Below are positions 24,909 through 36,568 of a DNA stretch of 64,000 nucleotides, piece after piece. Numbering within the stretch: the stretch's first letter is position 1; each line of letters starts with the position of its first letter. Both the position numbers and the translations under genes were made by a program. The DNA comes from Coptis chinensis (Eukaryota > Streptophyta > Magnoliopsida > Ranunculales > Ranunculaceae), in contig CM027381.1 in NCBI GenBank assembly GCA_015680905.1, positions 17,771,501-17,835,500 of the forward strand, in the 5' to 3' direction. The notes under the pieces were generated by a model. That model did not search any database. It was not told the origin of the DNA and was given only the letters and a program-made list of their open reading frames with translations.

Positions 24909-25557
24909 TAGGCGCGCTCAGAAGTAGCCTATGTAGGGCACGGGGCGCGCTCCGTGTGCTCTGAGCAGGATGAAGTGAAAAACAAAAGGAAAAATTTAGA
25001 GGTTCAAGGTAAGAGATGCTAGTGAGATGTGTGGGTTGTGAGTGTATAATGAATCAAGTATATATAGGGTTTTAGTTTCTAAAACGAATTAATAAGTTGC
25101 CCAAAAATTTTAAGGCAATTGTCAAAAATAAAATATTTCCAAAACCTAAAACGAAAACAACCCAGATTCATTATTCCAAAACAAACCTAATATCTTTTAC
25201 ATTGAATTTAGAATAGCAACTTCCTAACTCATTGAAATTTCATCCTACCACAATATCTAATCCTAGCTATACCAATATTGGCAACATTCTCAACCAACTC
25301 ATTGCAAAATTACTTCTAAAATGGTGTATCAGATAAAAGCAATGCTAAAAATAATAATACCACCCCCAAACAATTCGGGAAGGTAGGATTTACGCAAAAC
25401 TCATCGCATGCTTAGACAAAACCCATTTTAAATTAAAATAGAAATTCAAATAACAATTAACTACAAAATTCAAATTTAACTACTGAATTTAACAACTTAA
25501 CATCCAATCTACTAAAAACAATAAAAACAACATCAAAACAACAAATTTCCTAAACCA

Positions 25558-26700
25558 CTAGCCACGAGATGAAGATGGGCCCTGAGATGAAGATAGGCCC
25601 GAGCCATCCGTCCTTCGGCGACGACGCTCATGCCTCACAGACTCCTCTGAGGAAGAACCCCCCATGGGTGGCATGCATTCTAGAATTTCCACTTGGAACC
25701 GGCGTTGTGCCTCCATAAATGCCTTCATCTCTACCCAACACTCATCCTCACGCTTGACGATAGTCTCCATGTTAGCCTGGAGATCCATTTGACCATCGTT
25801 GAGCAATTCAAAATTTGTCTGAAGGTTCTTTTAGTTACGTTGAATTCTAACCTACCTAGTCCGTAAGTCTTCACAAATATTATTAAGGGAATGCAAGCCA
25901 CGATGCAGCACTGACATGCATTCTACATCAGAAATACACCTCTCCAAGGCATTGGATTCAAAACATGTCGTATCCTCCTCCTCATCATCTGAATCAACTA
26001 CCCTATCTTTCGACAACCTCCAAGTCTTCTGGATACACTCCGTATAAATAGTTGCATTTGAATACAACTTTAACATAATACAATCAGATTTTGTAACAGC
26101 CCCAAAAGACATCATGATCTTAGTGATCAATACAGGGAAGGGTGCAATACATTTTCCAACTCCTCTAATCATATTTAATATAAAATCAAGGATGCAGAAT
26201 TTATACCTCTTCTCCTGCAATATCCAGAGAACGTGCAGACAGTTCAAACCGATGTCACTGACTTTCTCCTTCCCAATGACGTTCTTACCAATCCACTGAG
26301 CTACAGCCAGCTGGTTGGGTCGCAGAGATGACTGTCGGACACAATGTGAATTCGGATTGTACTGTCCCTTCATGACAGTGTCTCTCATCAATGCAGGAAC
26401 TCCAGCATATTGGGATTCCTGCAAGGTGGCTTCGAGATAGGATTATGGCGTAATGCCTAAAATATAAGCCAACAACTCTCTAGAATCTTCTTTCCTCTTC
26501 CCAGTCACCTTCACAAAAAAATTCGGACCCTCCAACTCCTTCTTCTTATAAAATTGCGACACCAAATCGGAGTGGTAGAAGTGATTCTCCGAATACCACA
26601 AACCTTTCCAATTCCGTTGAATTATTTCATTACTGTAAAATAGCGCAAAGTGGTTAGCTTTAAAAGCTTGTTCCAGCAAAATTCGTCGTTTTTGAGCCAT
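25558..26700 (-). pseudogene. E3 extra ORF, plant transposon-protein-like
   Basis: A single frame of about 381 codons from ATG 26700 to the stop at 25558, broken by TAA at 26445, TAG at 25854 and a further TAA before 25806. N-terminal part: MAQKRRILLEQAFKANHFAL, then IQRNWKGLWYSENHFYHSDL with QFYKKKELEG. Middle: LRPNQLAVAQWIGKNVIG, then VGKCIAPFPVLITKIMMSFG. Near 25990 is an acidic stretch DSDDEEEDTT; the C-terminus is Arg/Ser-rich (HERRRRRTDG, SSSQGPSSSRG). This layout fits the extra ORF downstream of integrase in Athila-group elements ('putative plant transposon protein' family). The role in transposition is unknown. Confidence 0.65.
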
Positions 26701-26916
26701 TGAAGTTTGGAGTCGATTTGTGGGCTTGAGTACAATGTGGGGAATGAGTTTGAATCAAGCTTACTCAAAATTTTGGAGTGGGCACGGTGGTGTTTGGAAT
26801 TTGTTGGGTTTTTTTTTAATATATTTTCGGTGGTTTAAACTGTTGAGAATGGTGGTAGAGATGATGTGGAGAAGATTTGGAATGGGGGAAACCTTTTTGG
26901 CGTGGTGGTATTTGGA

Positions 26917-26961
<45 letters not shown>

Positions 26962-27751
26962 TAGGGTTTGGTTGATGTTAATGGCGGAATTGGAGAAACT
27001 CACGATCTGTTTTTGCGTTAGAGGAAGGAGACGCACGTGTGTGGCACATGCGTGCGAGATTTGGGCCCAAGCCCAATCAATTTCGAAAATTTCCATTTTA
27101 TCCTTATGCGTGCAAACTTCAAACTAAAATTTCCGATTCGTTACTAGTTCGATTTTTGCGAATGAGTTATGAAAACGATCAACAGAGGATTTCCAATGAT
27201 CCATAAATCCTTTATTCTAAACGTGGTTGACATATAAAAAGGTGTAAAATATCTCGAAGTGCGTGAATGACATAAGTTATGCGAACAAATGAAATCTAAA
27301 TTCATAGATAATGTCAACCCGAATCAAAATATGATTAAACGGCATAAGCAACCAAAAAGGGAAAGTTAAGCAATCAAGGATGGAAAGGCCAACATCCCAC
27401 CCCCAAACAAATTTTATAGAACAGAGTTTAGAAAATTTGTTTTAAATGTGGGTCTTTTAAAGTCAGATTCCAAAGACTTCCTAAATTACTATTTTTATGG
27501 TTTTAATATATATATATGAATTATGTTTAATAGAAGGGAAAACGATAAAGTAATAAAGACGTAAATCACTCCATAGAGAAACATGACTCAAAAACCGAGA
27601 AAACATACAAGAGTGGAAAGCGTGAATTATGTTAAATGTAGACTTAGGATCCGGTACTTATAGCCACACACTCCATAGGGAGGGCCCGGTTACCTGAATA
27701 GTGCACTCACCAATATATGGAAGTGAAAGGAAGTACACCAAACAACAAAGG
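26701..27751 (-). other. E3 spacer between integrase and extra ORF
   Basis: Non-coding. Contains a 34-T run on plus (26923-26956), a copy of the TTTGTTTGGGGGTGG motif on minus near 27400, and the segment near 27650-27700 shared with E2 17250-17330. Confidence 0.7.
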
Positions 27752-29011
27752 TTAGTCCTCATAGACAAGGTCCTGTAAAAAGACTTCCTCCACATCAGGG
27801 GACATTAACTCGTAAAAATGTTTTAACCATTGGCCATTGAATTGAAAGGTACTGTTGTCCTTGGGATTTACCAAGGTGATTGCCCCGTAAGGGGTGACTT
27901 CAGTAACCAGAAAAGGACCAGACCAATGGGTTTTTAATTTCCTGAGAAAAATATGCAAATGGGAGTTATAAAGCAAGACCTTTTGACCAACCATAAACTC
28001 TTTGCGCAAGATTTGCTTATCATGAACACATTTCATGTTAGCTTTATAATCCTTTATGAGATCATAAGAATCGCTACGGATTTCTTCAAGCTCATTCAAT
28101 TGCAACTTGCGCTTGACACCCGCCTCATCAAAATTGAAGTTAAGGCTTTTTATAGCCCATATAACACGGTGCTCCAATTCAACGGGCAAATGACAATGTT
28201 TCCCAAATACAAGTCTGAAGGGAGACATACCTATAGGAGTTTTAAAAGCATACGCCCATAAGACATTAGTTAGATGCTTAGACCAATCTTTCCTATCAAG
28301 ATTTACAGTTGTTTCTAAGATTTTTTTGATTTTCCTATTAGAAACTTCTACTTGGCCGCTAGTTTGTGGATGATAAGGAGTTGCCACCTTATGTGTAACT
28401 CCATACATTTTAACTAGAGACGCAACAACTTTGTTGCAAAAATGTGTTCCACCATCACTAATGATGGCTTTAGGAATGCCAAACCGACAGAAAATGTATT
28501 CCTTAACAAAAAAACACAACTGTCTTATGGTCATTGTTACGGCAAGCCATGACCTCTATCCATTTAGACACGTAGTCCACGACAACCAGAATATATATAA
28601 AACTATGGAAAACACGAAAAGGACCCATGAAATCAATGCCCCATACATCAAAAATTTCTACCACAATGATTGGATTTAATGGCTTCAATTACGCTTAGTG
28701 ATTTGCCCAAGTTGTTGGCAACGAACACATGTCTTGCAATACACTTGGGCATCTTTAAAAAGGGTAGGCCAATAAAACCCAAATTAAAGAATTTTAGCTG
28801 CTGTTTTCATACCACTAAAATGTCCACCACACTCTTTGTCATGGCAGAACGATAAAACCTCATTATATTCCCACTGGGGAATACAACGACGAATAATCTG
28901 ATCTGCACAATACTTAAAAAGGTAGGGCTCAACCCAGTAGTATAGCTTAACTCTGGCCAAGAACTTCTTATGTTCATTTCTTGACCAAACATTAAGAAGA
29001 ATATCAAACAC
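27752..29011 (-). pseudogene. E3 integrase, broken N-terminal half
   Basis: N-terminal zinc-binding half at 29011-28784 (CHDKECGGHFSGMKTAAKIL), then a frame change, the start of the core at 28688-28503 ([13 protein letters not shown], first catalytic Asp), then a 260-codon open frame 28534-27752 with ISDGGTHF (second Asp) and [17 protein letters not shown] (catalytic Glu). The C-terminal domain reads [48 protein letters not shown] and ends VYED with a stop. All three D,D,E residues survive, but at least two frameshifts separate the parts. The plain C-terminus lacks a chromodomain, as in Athila. Confidence 0.9.
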
Positions 29012-29159
29012 TAAATAATTAACAATGTCAGCATACCATGGTGCAGAAAAAATAGTATACTGATGATCATCAGGAAAGGAGTCAGGTATGGACTCAGAAT
29101 CACTATCATCGTCATTTGTTAGTCTAGATAAGTGGTCGACAACTACATTTTTTGACCCC

Positions 29160-29471
29160 TCATTTGTCCTTTATTTCTAATGTGAACTCTTGCAGGAGAA
29201 GAATCCATCGGATTAATCTATGCTTAGCATCCTTCTTTGCGAGAAGGTACCTAATGGTTGCATGGTTCGTGTAAACTAAAGTCTTAGTACCAACCAAATA
29301 AGGACGAAACTTATCTAAAGCATAAACGACAGCTAAGAATTCTTTTTCCGTAGTTGTATAGTTCCTTTGAGCATCGTTTAAAGTTTTACTAGCATAATAA
29401 ATGACAGTGGACTTATTATCTAGTTTCTGACCTAACACAACACCAACAGCATAGTCACTAGCATCGCACAT
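29160..29471 (-). pseudogene. E3 RNase H domain
   Basis: Frame 29471-29160 gives [20 protein letters not shown], then [20 protein letters not shown] (catalytic Glu region), [20 protein letters not shown] and [12 protein letters not shown], the typical gypsy RNase H that removes the RNA strand after minus-strand synthesis. The usual TDH motif is TNH here, a substitution at a catalytic Asp. It is separated from reverse transcriptase and integrase by stops. Confidence 0.85.
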
Positions 29472-29549
29472 GAGTTCGAAAGGTTTAGACCAATCGGGAG
29501 GCTGTAAAATGGGTGCAGATGTTAAAGCGGCTTTTAAAGTTTCAAAAGC

Positions 29550-30833
29550 CTATTTACAATTGTAATTGAAATAAAAAATGGCATCCTTTAAGAGCAAATT
29601 AGTTAAAGGCCTAGCTATTTTTGAAAAATCTTTGATAAAACGCCTATAAAACCCTGTATGGCCTAGAAAGGCTCTAATATCATAGACAGTCCGTGGTATA
29701 GGTAGAGACGCTATCTTATCTAGTTTGGCCTTATCTACTTCGATGCCATCATTAGATACAATGTGACCTAGCACTATTCCCTTTTTCACCATGAAATGAC
29801 ATTTTTCCCAATTTAAACCCAGACTCTTCTCTTCACATCGTGTCAAAACCTTAGACAGGTTAGACATGCAGTCAGTGAAAGAGTCTCCATAGATAGAAAA
29901 AACTTCCATGAAGCGCTCTACCATGTCACTAAATATGTGAAGCATACACCGCTAAAAGGTACCAGGAGCATTACAAAGGCCAAAAGGCATTCGTTTATAG
30001 ACATACGTTCCAAAAGGACATATGAAGGTAGTCTTTTCTTGGTCATCAATATCAATAATAATTTGAAAATAGCCAAAGTAGCCATCCAAAAAAAATATAA
30101 AGTATGACCAGCTAGACATTCGAGAATCTGATCTATAAATGGTAAAGGAAAATGATCCTTTCATGTCATGGCATTTAAATGTCTGTAATCAATACAGATC
30201 CTCCATTTTATAGGGACATGTGTGGAAACATATTCCCCCTTAGTATTAAGTACCATGGTAACCCCAATTTCTTAGGAACTACATAAATGGGACTTACCCA
30301 TTCGCTATCGGAGATTGGATATATGATACATGCATCAAGTAAACATAAGACTTCTTTCCTAACCACCTCTTTCATGGCAGGGTTCAAGCGACGCTGAGGT
30401 TCGCGAAAAGTCTTTGCATTTCCTCCAAATGGATATGATGAGTGCAAATATTAGGGTCAATCCCCTTAATGTTGTCTAGGGACCAACCAATCGCTGAACG
30501 ATGTTCCCTAATTACCCTAATCAACTGTGCCTCTTCATCCACAGACAACAAAGAAGATATAATTACCGGATGACTACCATCCGAATCAAGTTGAATATAC
30601 TTCAACTCAAAAGGAAGAGGTTTAAGCACCGGGGTGGTGGGAATGTCGATAAAGGCTTCTGGTGGTTCCTCATCTTGAGTAGTGAAGACTTGTTTAGGTA
30701 GCAGGTCTTCAAACTTAGTAGATGGAGCAACAGAAGGGTCTATGGTAGGTGTAAACTCGAAGAGGGCATTGACTTCCTCTACATAGGAGTCATCCTCAAA
30801 ATCTGGACTTCCAAAGGAAAGGAATTTATGCAT
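29550..30833 (-). pseudogene. E3 reverse transcriptase with catalytic box deleted
   Basis: Pieces in order on minus: 30833-30384 (linker and N-terminal RT, IGWSLDNIKGIDPNICTHHI), 30447-30208 (fingers, WVSPIYVVPKK), 30164-29952 (palm, TTFICPFGTY then RMPFGLCNAPGTF) and 29945-29550 (thumb side, CHFMVKKGIVLGHIVSNDGI, AFLGHTGFYRRFIKDFSKIA). In Athila elements VEVF is followed by MDDF, the Y/FxDD catalytic box; here MEVF runs straight into SIYGDSF, an in-frame loss of four codons at about 29895. With both catalytic aspartates gone the enzyme cannot polymerise. Frameshifts and stops add to the damage. Confidence 0.9.
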
Positions 30834-31779
30834 CGGTTTTTGGAAACGTGTTATTAAAATAGTCTTGAGCTAAACTCTCAATCATGCTAACCTCCCCATC
30901 TACAAACGAATCTGGTAACTGTTTCATCATTTTAAAAACATTGACCTCAACAGAAAGATGGCCAAAAGACATGGACATCAAACCATTGCGGCAATTTATA
31001 AGTGCGTTGGCAGTTGCCAAGAAGGGACACCTTAAGATGATCGGAATAGAGTCGTTAGCGACTTTTGTATCGAGGATAACAAAATCAGCAGGATAGTAGA
31101 AATCCTGAACCTTAACAAGCACGTTTTCAACCACACCCTTAGGATACTTAATAGACCGATCCGCTAATTACAACGTCATTTTAGTAGGTTGCATCTCCTA
31201 TAGACCTATTTGTTTATATAAATAATATGGAAGTAAGTTAACACTTGCCCCCAGGTCTAATAGCGCGGTCGTCGTGTGGGAATCTCCTAAGGTGCATTGT
31301 ACAGTAGGAAAACCAGGGTCCTTGTACTTAACGATTCCATTATGTTCGGATAAGGTTGGAAATTGTTCGGTTAAAAAGGCATCTTTAGAAATATTTGTTT
31401 TACACCTAGTAGTGCATAACTCTTTAAGAAACTTAGCATGGTGAGGTAACTTTTTAATTGCTTCCAGAAAGGGTAGGTTTATCATTAGATTTTTGAAAAC
31501 CTCCCTAATCTCATCGAAATTCGTATCCTTGGTTAACATGGCTAATCTCTGGGGAAACGGTGGTTTCTCTCTATATTTAGCGTATGGATCAACAGGATGT
31601 CTAACCTTGGCTTTTTGTTTCTTAGGTTGTGGTTTAACTGGTACCTCTACTGGGGTAGGATCTTCAGTTATTACTTCAGTATCTAGTACAATATCCGGTG
31701 TAGGGACGACTGGTGGGGTAACTACAGGCGTTATCAACCACTCTGCCAGAACGGAGAGTGGTGATAGCCTTGAGCTCAC
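30826..31779 (-). pseudogene. E3 aspartic protease region
   Basis: Frame 31779-31198 carries the linker (EDPTPVEVPVKPQPKKQKAK), the conserved NFDEIREVFKNLMINLPFLE and the active site LLDLGASVNLLPYYLYKQIG, then a stop. After a gap, 31134-30826 continues VENVLVKVQDFYYPADFVIL and IILRCPFLATANALINC. In E2 the matching motif is ILGCPFL; here Gly is replaced by Arg. The protease would release gag and pol proteins in the particle. Confidence 0.87.
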
Positions 31780-33246
31780 CTACGTTTCCATTTTCATTAC
31801 TAGTATTACCGTTTACCTCAAAGGTTGTGCTTGTTGTTTTAGGGTTAGGTATCGCTTGACCTGGAAACACACCTTTGGGTTGAACTTTCTCTTGGGTTAA
31901 CTGCTGCAAGGAAAGTTGGATGGATTGTAAAATCTGTAGTTGGGTTTGCATAAAGGTGTCAAAACGATCCGGTTGTGGAGGAGTGTTTGCTATAAGTTGT
32001 GTGACAGGAACTATGTCACGTTAATTATTAACAGGTGGGTTGTGATAGTTATGATTAACCGGAATGATACCTCTATTAGCATTATAATTATTATAATTCT
32101 CCTGACCTTGTCCTTGTCCTTGTCGTGGTGGAGCTTGGTTGTAATTGTTTGCTGGCCTACCATTTTGATTATTATACCCTGGAGGTGTAACTTGTTGATT
32201 ATTTCTCCAACTGAAGTTGGGATGTTGTCTCCAAGGGGCGTTAAGAATATGATAGCTATTAATGGAGCAAACATTATCTATTTGTGATGTTTGATGCTCG
32301 TAGGCGAGAGGACAGTAGGAGTCGGGATGCTCAGGACTCAAACAGAAATTACATGGATTAGAGTTGACATTCATAACGGGGACATGCTTTTGTTGAACAG
32401 AAATAGCTTTTACCTTTCTAGTGAGAGATTCGATTAAAATTTTAAGCTCAGGATCGGGTTTAATCTCAAACACACCGGCAGCATTAACTGTTGAAGAAGA
32501 ACTAGCAGAATGGGGGATATCGTCACTACCCTATTTATTATTACGCTTTGTTTGATCTTCTAAAAACTTATAAGACTCTGAGGAAACTACCCCCATTCAT
32601 TATATCTAGGACCTTTTTATGCTGGTGTAAAAGTCCCTTGAAAAAGGCACGAACTAATGTGTCTTTCGCAAGGTTATGATGTGGACATTCTATAAGCATG
32701 TTAGTGAAACGATTCCAAGCCTCTGAAAAGGATTCATGAGGATTCTGTAAAAAAAAATGAATCTTGGAAAGCATTTCATTTGTCTTCAGTGGTGGGTAAA
32801 AATGTTCCATAAATAGTTGAACAAGTTTGGCCCATGAATCCACAAAATTAGGCGCTTGGGCAGTTAACCAAGATGCCGCCTTGTCGGCTAGGATGAAAGG
32901 AAACACCCTCAGTTTAATTTGTTTCGCACCAACCGTAGGATGATGGAATGTGGTAAGGACTTGTTCAATCCTACGCATATGTTGATAAGGTTTTCAATCC
33001 TAACCCATGAAAAACAAGTAACAAATTAAATATATTTGGGGGGATTCGGAAATCCCCCACTTGGTCTGCAAGAACGATGCAAGATTTTGGGCTATCGTTC
33101 AAGGCTTTGTAAAAGTCAGAGAGAGGAGACTCTTTTTCTTCAGCCATTATTTCAGGTGTAGTGTGTGGTATACTAGATAGATTTGTGTGTTGACATTCAC
33201 GATAGATTACGTTAATCGTTTTTTCTCTACCTGACCTTAATCTCAT
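31676..33246 (-). pseudogene. E3 gag (Athila type), broken
   Basis: A start lies near 33145 (MAEEKESPLSDFYKALNDSP) within frame 33246-32971, which shifts after FHGLGLK. Frame 32978-32568 holds the capsid core MRRIEQVLTTFHHPTVGAKQ, FPFILADKAASWLTAQAP and EAWNRFTNMLIECPHHNL. Frame 32473-32021 has a CCHC knuckle, CNFCLSPEHPDSYC, and an Asn/Gln/Gly-rich nucleocapsid-like tail. Frame 31951-31676 gives LSLQQLTQEKVQPKGVFPGQ and TTLRSGRVVD. Structural capsid protein; at least three frame breaks. Confidence 0.88.
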
Positions 33247-33607
33247 GCAAGGCTAAGTCCAAAATTAAAGAAACACGACAACAGTCAAAACAACCTTGAT
33301 ATGCTAGTATAAGAACTCCTATGACAGAAGATTCAAGGAGTGGAAGAAAAAAGTACCTGAATGCTTCCTTGCTTCGCTTATGAATATCGTTTTGTATACG
33401 CGAGCTCAGTGTATTTAACAAGTTAGAAACACTGAATAACTTGAAGAAATGGAAGTTTGTACTAACTGGTGAAAATTGGGCTGTTGAGGAAGAGGGGTCA
33501 GCTCACAAGTAACCCTAGATAGAGGCAAGTCGCTCCTTGTCAAACTTCGAGAAGCAGTTCCAGCAGCTCGAAACTGCCTTGGATGCTTGAACTTCGAGGG
33601 CTGGGCT

Positions 33608-33681
<74 letters not shown>

Positions 33682-33804
33682 TTTCTGAACCAAACAATCA
33701 CTATTAGAACCAAATAAGGGTGGGTGGGTTTAATGGGACTTTGGGAAGACTAACAATACTAATGAAAACAATTCTAAACAGAACTAAGATGGTAGCGGCA
33801 CCAT
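33247..33804 (-). other. E3 leader with 70-nt poly(A) and degenerate primer binding site
   Basis: On minus, TGGTGCCGCTACC beside the partial LTR at 33805 is a primer binding site with substitutions from TGGCGCCGCTGCC. The leader then contains a run of 70 A (plus-strand T 33610-33679). The part between the A-run and gag has no counterpart that I can see in the E2 leader. Lysine-rich frames through the run are artefacts. Confidence 0.75.
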
Positions 33805-34806
33805 TGGATAAAAGTAAAAATTATAGTTTTACCTACAAATACAATTACGACAAGGTAAGTAAAACTAAATCTATTTTCTTGCTTTACTATCAAAGGTTTC
33901 TACTCTCGTTATCGTTCAATATAGTTGGAGTAGAGAATTCGTTCCACTCCTAGTTTGTTTAGGTGTAACATTTCCTAGTTCGTGTAAACTAACAAAGTCG
34001 TGAGAGTAATGGAATTGAAATTAACTACGACGGTAATTCAACTAATCAAGATGGGATAAATGAAATGACATAAATTTAATACTAAATTTATAATATGAGG
34101 AGGAATTAGGGGGATTTGATTCCACCTTAATTCGACTTAATCAATTAGCGATGAATTGTCGTAATCCGAATTAAAATGTTTTTGCATAGCAATTGGGTCT
34201 TTCTAATCCCTAATTATTCATGGTAATCTCTACCAACTAACAACTATCATGTGAAGCAATAATCAAACTCATTCTCAAGGTGAACTAATTACTTTCTTGA
34301 ATGGAATATATTATTACAAACAATTCTACACTAACAACAATCAAGTTTCATCAAGGCTTCCTCAAACCCCTCTAATGGAGGTTTTAGCCTTGAATTATTA
34401 TACTACCATTTCTAAAATAAGAAAAAATAGAACAACTTATTATTGAATAAATGATTAAACTTTATAAATATAATTTAACAATAGTCTAAGAATTTAACTG
34501 AAATTAAAACTAAATTTAAGAAATGAAAGTAAGACAAACTAATTATGAATTTAGGACAAACTAAAGCTAAACAAGAATTGAATCATAAAACTAAATTGAA
34601 ATGAAAAACTAATTCTTTATTATAAAACTAAATCTGATTCTAAAATAAAACTCATTCCTTGTTCTAAAACTAATTAATTGAATGTAAAAAAACTAGATCT
34701 AAAACTAAGTTCTTGGATAATTCACTAATTAAAAAACTAACTAAAAACTAATTTTACTAAGTAAAAACTAAGTAGCTTAAGAGCTATGTCTTTGTCTCTT
34801 CATATG
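33805..34806 (-). repeat. Extra partial LTR in E3 (3' two thirds)
   Basis: 1002 bp nearly identical to the left part of 34841-36363. It stops at CATATG (34801-34806); in the full LTR the sequence continues GAGGAGACAAG. So U5 and central LTR are present and the U3 start is missing. Its inner end abuts the degenerate primer binding site. Confidence 0.92.
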
Positions 34807-34840
34807 ATAAAAACTTAACTTTGATAGCAGCGGCGCCATT

Positions 34841-36363
34841 TGATAAAAGTAAAAATGATAGTTTTACCTACGAATACAATTACGACAAGGTAAGTAAAAC
34901 TAAAACTGTTATCTTGCTTTACTATCAAAGTTTTCTACTCTCGTTATCGTTCAATATAGTTGGAGTAGAGAATTCGTTCCACTCCTAGTTTGTTTAGGTG
35001 TAACGTTTCCTAGTTTGTGTAAGCTAACAAAGTCGTGAGAGTAATGGAATTGAAATTAACTACGATGGTAATTCAACTAATCAAGATGCGATAAATGAAA
35101 TGAAAGCAATTTAATACTAAATTGACAATATGAGGAGGAATTAGGGGGATTTGATTCCACCTTAATTCGAATTAATCAATTAGCAAGGAATTGTCGTAAT
35201 CCGAATTGAAATGATTTCGCATAGCAATTGGGTCTTTTTAATCCCTAATTGTTCATGGCAATCTCTACCAACTAACAACTAGTGTGTAAAGCAATCAAAC
35301 CCATTCTCATGGTGAACTAATTACTTTCTTGAATGGAATAGATTATTACAAACAATTCTACGCTAACAACAATCAAGTTTCATCAAGGTTTCCTCAAACC
35401 CCTCTAATGGAGGTTTTAACCTTGAATCATTATACTATCATTTCTAAAACAAGAACAAATAGAACTAATCATTATTGAATAAATGATTAAGCTTTATAAA
35501 TCTAGTTTAACAATAGTCTAAGAATTCAACTGAAATTAAAACTGAATTTAAGAAATGAAAGTAAGACAAACTAATTATGAATTTAGGACAAACTAAAGCT
35601 AAACAAGAATTGAATCAAAAAATTAAATTGAAATGAAAAACTAATTCTTTATTATAAAACTAAATCTAATTCTAAAATAAAACTCATTCTTTGTTCTAAA
35701 ACTAATTAACTGAATGTAAAAAAACTAGATCAAAAACTAAGTTCTTAGATCATTCACTAATTAAAAAACTAACTAAAAACTAATTTTACTAAGTAAAAAC
35801 TAAGTTGCTTAAGAGCTAAGTCTTTGTCTCTTCATATGGAGGAGACAAGATCCACAATTTTGTGCATAGGCTGAGGAGCCATGTTTTGGGCCGAAAAATC
35901 GAGTCCAAAACCTCAGTACTTCAGTCCACAAAGGCTTTTCAGTTGGAAATGACTTCAACAGCTCTTTTCGTACACTTTTGCTCCTCTGATTGGGTCAAGG
36001 CTTGGACCATTAGAAATCTCTTTCCAAGCCGGTCGTTTTGACATAAGGTAGGCCGAATTCCGAGGTCTGAGTCCAAAGATACGACCTCAAAAAAAGCGAC
36101 TTTTTGTCTTTTTGTTTTCTGCCCGCGTTGACTTTGACTTTTCAGCTTTGACCGGGATTTAAAAAGGTTTTTTCTCTTTGAATCTTGGCCTTTTATCATA
36201 GATAGCAACCAACCCTTGTTCCTTTATCTGTCAAAAGGGGCGCATTTCTACATATATTTGACTCCAATGCCTGAAATACATAAGAACACGATAACAATAC
36301 TAACTCTTACTTATTAATCACATAATTGGTCAAAAGCGATATTGCAGTTTTGGGCTCTTATCA
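34841..36363 (-). repeat. E3 5' LTR, full length
   Basis: 1523 bp. On minus it begins TGATAAGAGCCCAAAACTGC and ends CTTTTATCA. It is followed, on minus, by two bases, a perfect TGGCGCCGCTGCT primer binding site (34827-34838) and about 20 nt before the extra partial LTR. TSD GTTAT lies at 36364-36368. Confidence 0.94.
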
Positions 36364-36368
36364 GTTAT

Positions 36369-36568
36369 CAGCGAACTGGTTGCCATTCCTCAATTTGACA
36401 GATTATTTCAATCGAATTGTCGCTTCGATTGACACTACACCCTTATAAACTGTGGTAGATTTTTGCTTCGATTACACGCTTTGTGGGCTTAGAAATTAAA
36501 ATCTTTAGAAAGATTGATTGAGTAAAGTAGATGAATTTCCAAGATATTTGACCTGCAGACGGCGCCAA
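36369..36568 (-). other. E1 primer binding site, leader and ORF start
   Basis: On minus, TTGGCGCCGTCTGCAGG follows the LTR end at 36569. It shares TTGGCGCCGTCTG with the E4 primer binding site, supporting a Tat affiliation. About 180 nt later an ATG (36386-36384) opens a short frame that is cut by E3 and resumes at 20461. Confidence 0.65.

Larger units (their letters stand above)
20467..36363 (-). mobile_element. E3: 15.9-kb Athila-like Ty3/gypsy element
   Basis: Minus-strand element with 5-bp TSD GTTAT at 20462-20466 and 36364-36368. Order on its own strand: 5' LTR (36363-34841), primer binding site, a second partial LTR (34806-33805), a second degenerate primer binding site, leader with 70 A, gag, protease, reverse transcriptase, RNase H, integrase, two extra ORF remnants, polypurine tract, 3' LTR (22016-20467). 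Terminal bases TGATAAG..TTATCA are shared with E2 and E5. All coding regions carry stops or frameshifts and the reverse transcriptase lacks its catalytic aspartate box, so it is inactive by itself. Confidence 0.94.

Noticed and set aside
26720..27127. Hydrophobic plus frame of 135 codons
   Set aside because: It reads through a 34-T run and is antisense to the E3 spacer.
33415..33693. Lysine-rich minus frames through 33610-33679
   Set aside because: They only translate the 70-A run.
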